From Bacteroidetes bacterium UBA2364 (GTDB taxonomy: Bacteria > Bacteroidota > Rhodothermia > Rhodothermales > UBA2364): 10,334 nt of DNA. The DNA lies in assembly GCA_002344075.1 (NCBI GenBank), contig DDTM01000024.1, forward strand, positions 1 to 10,334, written 5' to 3'. The translations under genes were made by a program, and so were the position numbers. Below, piece by piece: positions 8,002 to 10,334 of this stretch; the first letter of the stretch is position 1; the number at the start of each line of letters is the position of its first letter. Under the pieces are notes generated by a model. That model was not told where the DNA came from. It did not search any database and worked only from the letters and a program-made list of their open reading frames with translations.

Positions 8002-8553
8002 ATGCAGATTGCCGAAGTTGTTGCTTCCAATATCAAGTATATCAAGGCGCAAATCTTGGGAACGCATCAAGCACCCGAATTTGGGTTGCGGGTTCAGGTT
8101 CAACATTCGGATGGCACTGCGATTTTGGCACTGGTGTATCAGGTCGAAGCTGAGAGCATAGAACCCAATCGTCAGGTCGAGGCATACAACATGAGCCGCG
8201 AAACGTTACAGCGCGAAATGCCGCAAGTATTTGAGTTGATCCGCACGTATATTTCTGCGATTGTGTTGACATACCACGAATACAGTGTAAATATATGCCA
8301 AATATTTTCAAAATTACATAATTTTACTGCCCCTTGTAACCGCGCAACCATTCAGCAGTTAGCAGGCAGTTTCGGCTATTTACGCACCATTTTGAATAGC
8401 AAAGACGCCGATGTTCCCATAGATGAACTCTTGGTTGCCGTTCTCGAAAACGCAAAAAAAGCTTTTGACTTACCAAATGATGCCCGAAATGTGCTTATTC
8501 AAGCAGGGACGCATCCTCAGCCGGCTACTTGGCGACGATCACGAAAGGCTTAA
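8002..8553 (+). CDS. HAS-barrel-domain-like protein, apparently frameshifted near its C-terminus
   Basis: The open frame runs from ATG at 8002 for 183 residues. The N-terminal part (IAEVVASNIKYIKAQI to LALVYQVEAESIEP) resembles the HAS (HerA-ATP synthase) barrel, a small beta-barrel found in proteins linked to HerA-type DNA-translocating ATPases. The middle (MPQVFELIRTYISAIVL and VPIDELLVAVLENAKKAF) follows a layout I recall from HAS-barrel proteins of cyanobacteria and Chloroflexi. After VLIQAG the frame ends in THPQPATWRRSRKA. Dropping one G from the GGG at 8506-8508 gives RILSRLLGDDHERLNAILGR and stops at 8587. That restored reading, 194 residues, looks like the true end. No Shine-Dalgarno site precedes the ATG. 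The function is unknown; a role in DNA processing is only suggested by the domain. A sequencing error is the alternative to a real mutation. Confidence 0.6.
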   Translation: MQIAEVVASNIKYIKAQILGTHQAPEFGLRVQVQHSDGTAILALVYQVEAESIEPNRQVEAYNMSRETLQREMPQVFELIRTYISAIVLTYHEYSVNICQIFSKLHNFTAPCNRATIQQLAGSFGYLRTILNSKDADVPIDELLVAVLENAKKAFDLPNDARNVLIQAGTHPQPATWRRSRKA

Positions 8554-8625
8554 CGCCATTCTTGGTCGTGTGTCGTACCTCATCTAGACCATTAGTCATC
8601 GTTCATTTTCATTATTTAAACTGCA

Positions 8626-9372
8626 TTGTTCCGCCTTCAATCTTATTTTTCCTACTATTGGCACGCTAAAAAGAATCCCACATCCGAAGTTGAATGGATT
8701 CAGGATTGGTACAACTTAGTAAAACGCGATCTTCCGCAAGAAGCGGCTCATGTCATCAATGAATACCGCAAAGCATTGCACAGAGATCACCGGGCCTTCC
8801 ATCAAGATCAGCAGACAACAACAGTTTCCAAACGATACACGCTTACTTCGGTGGATCTGGCGTATGGTAAGGTGTTGTATCACACCGCACAGTATTTGGG
8901 CGCGAAAACTTTTCTCGAATTGGGAACGTCGTTGGGCGTAAGTAGTGCGTATTTGGCGTTGGCACATCCTTCCATGCAAGGCGTGAGCATTGATGCCAAT
9001 CCTAACGCCATCGAGGTTGCAACAGCGAAATTCCGGCAACACGATTTGTTAAAAAAAGTTAGCTTCTATGCCGATACTTTTGAAAACGCATTGCCCTCGA
9101 TTTTAGCAAACAGCGCTCCCATTGATATTTGCTTTGTGGATGGCGATCATTCGTATCACGCCACTATAACCAATACGCAATACATCAAACCGTATTTATC
9201 TGAACATGCCGTTATCATTTTAGACGATATTCGGTGGAGTGAAGGTATGTACAAGGCATGGGAAACGCTGAAAAAAGATGATTCGTTTGGGGTTACACTC
9301 GATTTAGGAAGGATAGGTTTGCTTTGGAAAACGACCAAAATCATGTCCAGAGAACATTTAATTTTGCGATAA
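8626..9372 (+). CDS. Class I SAM-dependent methyltransferase (Bacteroidota-type, O-methyltransferase-like)
   Basis: A 248-residue protein. The N-terminus (LFRLQSYFSYYWHAKKNPTS) matches the short helical lead typical of this Bacteroidota family. The SAM-binding fold begins with motif I, FLELGTSLGVSSAYLAL (about 96-112). VSIDANPNAIEVA follows, with an acidic residue after the second strand, and then ICFVDGDHSYHAT (about 168-180) and VIILDDIRWSEGMYKAWE. These DGDH and DDIxWS motifs are usual in the Methyltransf_24/O-methyltransferase group. The substrate is not evident. An in-frame TAA at 8617-8619 excludes an upstream start and there is no ATG before residue 100, so TTG at 8626 is the only sensible start. 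No Shine-Dalgarno site is visible. It lies 38 bases after the restored stop of the HAS-barrel-like gene and could be co-transcribed with it. Confidence 0.88.
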   Translation: MFRLQSYFSYYWHAKKNPTSEVEWIQDWYNLVKRDLPQEAAHVINEYRKALHRDHRAFHQDQQTTTVSKRYTLTSVDLAYGKVLYHTAQYLGAKTFLELGTSLGVSSAYLALAHPSMQGVSIDANPNAIEVATAKFRQHDLLKKVSFYADTFENALPSILANSAPIDICFVDGDHSYHATITNTQYIKPYLSEHAVIILDDIRWSEGMYKAWETLKKDDSFGVTLDLGRIGLLWKTTKIMSREHLILR

Positions 9373-9391
9373 CATGTACTCTTTTTGGTAA

Positions 9392-9592
9392 CTTAATGTT
9401 CCATTTGAAGTAAGTGGCTTAAAGTTTACAACCTCATTGAACGATTTTCAAAAACATTTGCTATCCAAACATGCGTACACTTCATTACTCACGGTTACCA
9501 TCAGCGGTGAAGCATTGCCAAGTGGCACTTATCTTGTACGCTTCATCGTACAAAACTTTACTACCACACAAAAAGTGATGTTAGTAAAATAA
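9392..9592 (+). pseudogene. Orphan C-terminal T9SS sorting-domain remnant
   Basis: A 66-codon open stretch between TAA at 9389 and TAA at 9590 ends in LTVTISGEALPSGTYLVRF followed by FTTTQKVMLVK. This is the closing half of a T9SS sorting domain (G.LPSGxYLVR ... T.K..LVK), the same pattern that ends the NHL-repeat protein. No PNPFNP start, signal peptide or passenger domain precedes it, and only 19 bases separate it from the methyltransferase stop. It is the tail of a lost secreted-protein gene. Its DNA does not closely match the repeat at 1-145, so it comes from a different cargo gene. Confidence 0.7.
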
Positions 9593-9649
9593 CCACTACG
9601 ATTTTCTCATAGAGCATAACTGCGCTGTTTGTTGTTGAGGCGCATCACG

Positions 9650-9873
9650 ATGTGCGTATTTCAGTGGCTGCTCAATACGAATTGGAACTGGTTGTTTTTT
9701 TGGTTTACACGAAATGCAGTGGGCTTTATACGATAATCCTTGCACTATGGGTGTTGATAGGGGTTAATATCTGGATGTTCTGGTGTGTTGATCCTTGGGC
9801 GGGTGGTCTTCTTTTGCCTTATTGGATTTCGATCAGTTTTGCAACACTGCTGAATATACCCTTGTTCAACTGA
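9650..9873 (+). pseudogene. tspO: Truncated and frameshifted TspO/MBR family gene
   Basis: Two overlapping frames together give the C-terminal half of a TspO/MBR (tryptophan-rich sensory, translocator) membrane protein. The first, from 9650, reads VFQWLLNTNWNWLFFWFTRN, like the family's QL.LN..WS.LFF, and ends at a TGA-free TAA near 9740. The second reads LYTIILALWVLIGVNIWMFW, then LLLPYWISISFATLLNIPLF and stops at 9871-9873, like the LLLPY..W..FA..LN motif. The shift lies near 9715-9735. The first two or three helices of the five-helix fold are missing. Intact TspO binds porphyrins and related ligands; this copy cannot make a full protein. Confidence 0.75.
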
Positions 9874-9984
9874 ACCGATAGGCGGTGGAGCCTCCATAAA
9901 TGCTTGCTTGTAAATCCACACAATCCACATGACCGACATTGTAAATTTAAAATCCCTGCCCCAAAATCTCATTATGACCAAAAC

Positions 9985-9988
9985 AGGA
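9985..9988 (+). promoter_or_regulatory. Ribosome binding site of the biotin carboxyl carrier gene
   Basis: AGGA stands five bases ahead of the ATG at 9994. It favours this start over the ATG at 9974, which is out of frame. No clear promoter was recognised in 9874-9984. Confidence 0.5.
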
Positions 9989-9993
9989 CGATC

Positions 9994-10334
9994 ATGCCAA
10001 AGTATCAGGCCGTTATCAACAACCGCTCTTTCGAAATTGTGAGCGACGAAGGACTTTTATCCGTCAATGGAGAACCCGTCAAGTGTTCTTTAGAACCAAT
10101 CGGAAATGGATTGTACAGCCTGTTGATCCGTAACCAAAGTTTGCCCGTGTTTGTGCAACCAATGGATGGCGGGCAAATGAAAATTACCATTCAAGGACGC
10201 TCAAGTGTTGTACAGGTGAAAGACGAGAAAGACCTGTTGTTGGAAAAATTTGGTGTTAAACATGGAAAAGACGCCGTTGCGGCAAATCTGAAAGCACCCA
10301 TGCCCGGTTTGGTATTGCGGGTGTATGTGGAGGC
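9994..10334 (+). CDS. Biotin carboxyl carrier protein of an acyl-CoA carboxylase (5' part only)
   Basis: 113 complete codons are present before the right edge. Residues 1-95 (MPKYQAVINNRSFEIVSDEG and following, with YSLLIRNQSLPVFVQ) form the N-terminal region common to BCCP subunits of acetyl- or propionyl-CoA carboxylases in this phylum. From about residue 99 the biotinyl/lipoyl domain begins with LKAPMPGLVLRVYVE, matching the family's APMPG.V..v.V..G strand. The biotin-accepting Lys (in EAMKM) should lie just beyond the window. The role would be to carry carboxybiotin between the biotin carboxylase and carboxyltransferase subunits in the cytoplasm. The acyl-CoA substrate cannot be decided from this part. 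Confidence 0.85.
   Translation, partial: MPKYQAVINNRSFEIVSDEGLLSVNGEPVKCSLEPIGNGLYSLLIRNQSLPVFVQPMDGGQMKITIQGRSSVVQVKDEKDLLLEKFGVKHGKDAVAANLKAPMPGLVLRVYVE

Overview
The window looks like chromosomal DNA of moderate GC content from a bacterium of the Bacteroidota/FCB group. Two large secreted proteins end in a type IX secretion (T9SS) sorting domain that opens with PNPFNP. A class I methyltransferase has the form common in that phylum, and a candidate promoter has a TAnnTTTG-type -7 box. PNPFNP-type sorting domains and the Shine-Dalgarno-like sites ahead of two genes would suit Rhodothermia, Balneolia or Ignavibacteria relatives, but the sequence does not fix the class. No tRNA, rRNA, CRISPR array, phage or complete insertion sequence was seen.

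Left part (1-4990, minus strand): two secreted-protein genes in tandem, 56 bases apart, probably one operon read from a promoter near 4985. The first encodes a six-bladed NHL propeller with a glycine/asparagine-rich beta region. The second, cut by the left edge, encodes a matrixin-like zinc metalloprotease with TIG, LamG-like and FN3-like modules. They share an almost identical DNA segment (1-145 and 2760-2904) coding for the sorting domain. Both proteins are probably exported and anchored or released by the same T9SS.

Middle (5047-7887): a badly decayed membrane-protein gene (plus strand), an intact saccharopine-dehydrogenase-like oxidoreductase (6270-7379, minus), a broken DUF2887/Rpn-type nuclease gene (minus) and a short unidentified coding fragment (minus).

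Right part (8002-10334, plus strand): a HAS-barrel-like protein whose last part is apparently frameshifted, an intact SAM-dependent methyltransferase with a TTG start, an orphan T9SS sorting-domain tail, the frameshifted C-terminal half of a TspO/MBR protein, and the first 113 codons of a biotin carboxyl carrier protein, cut by the right edge.

The most notable property is the density of gene remnants: five decayed pieces plus one gene with an apparent single-base frameshift between 5047 and 9873, interleaved with intact genes. I see no convincing new multi-gene system. The best leads are the shared sorting-domain DNA, the atypical zinc motif of the protease, and the HAS-barrel-like gene outside its usual phyla.
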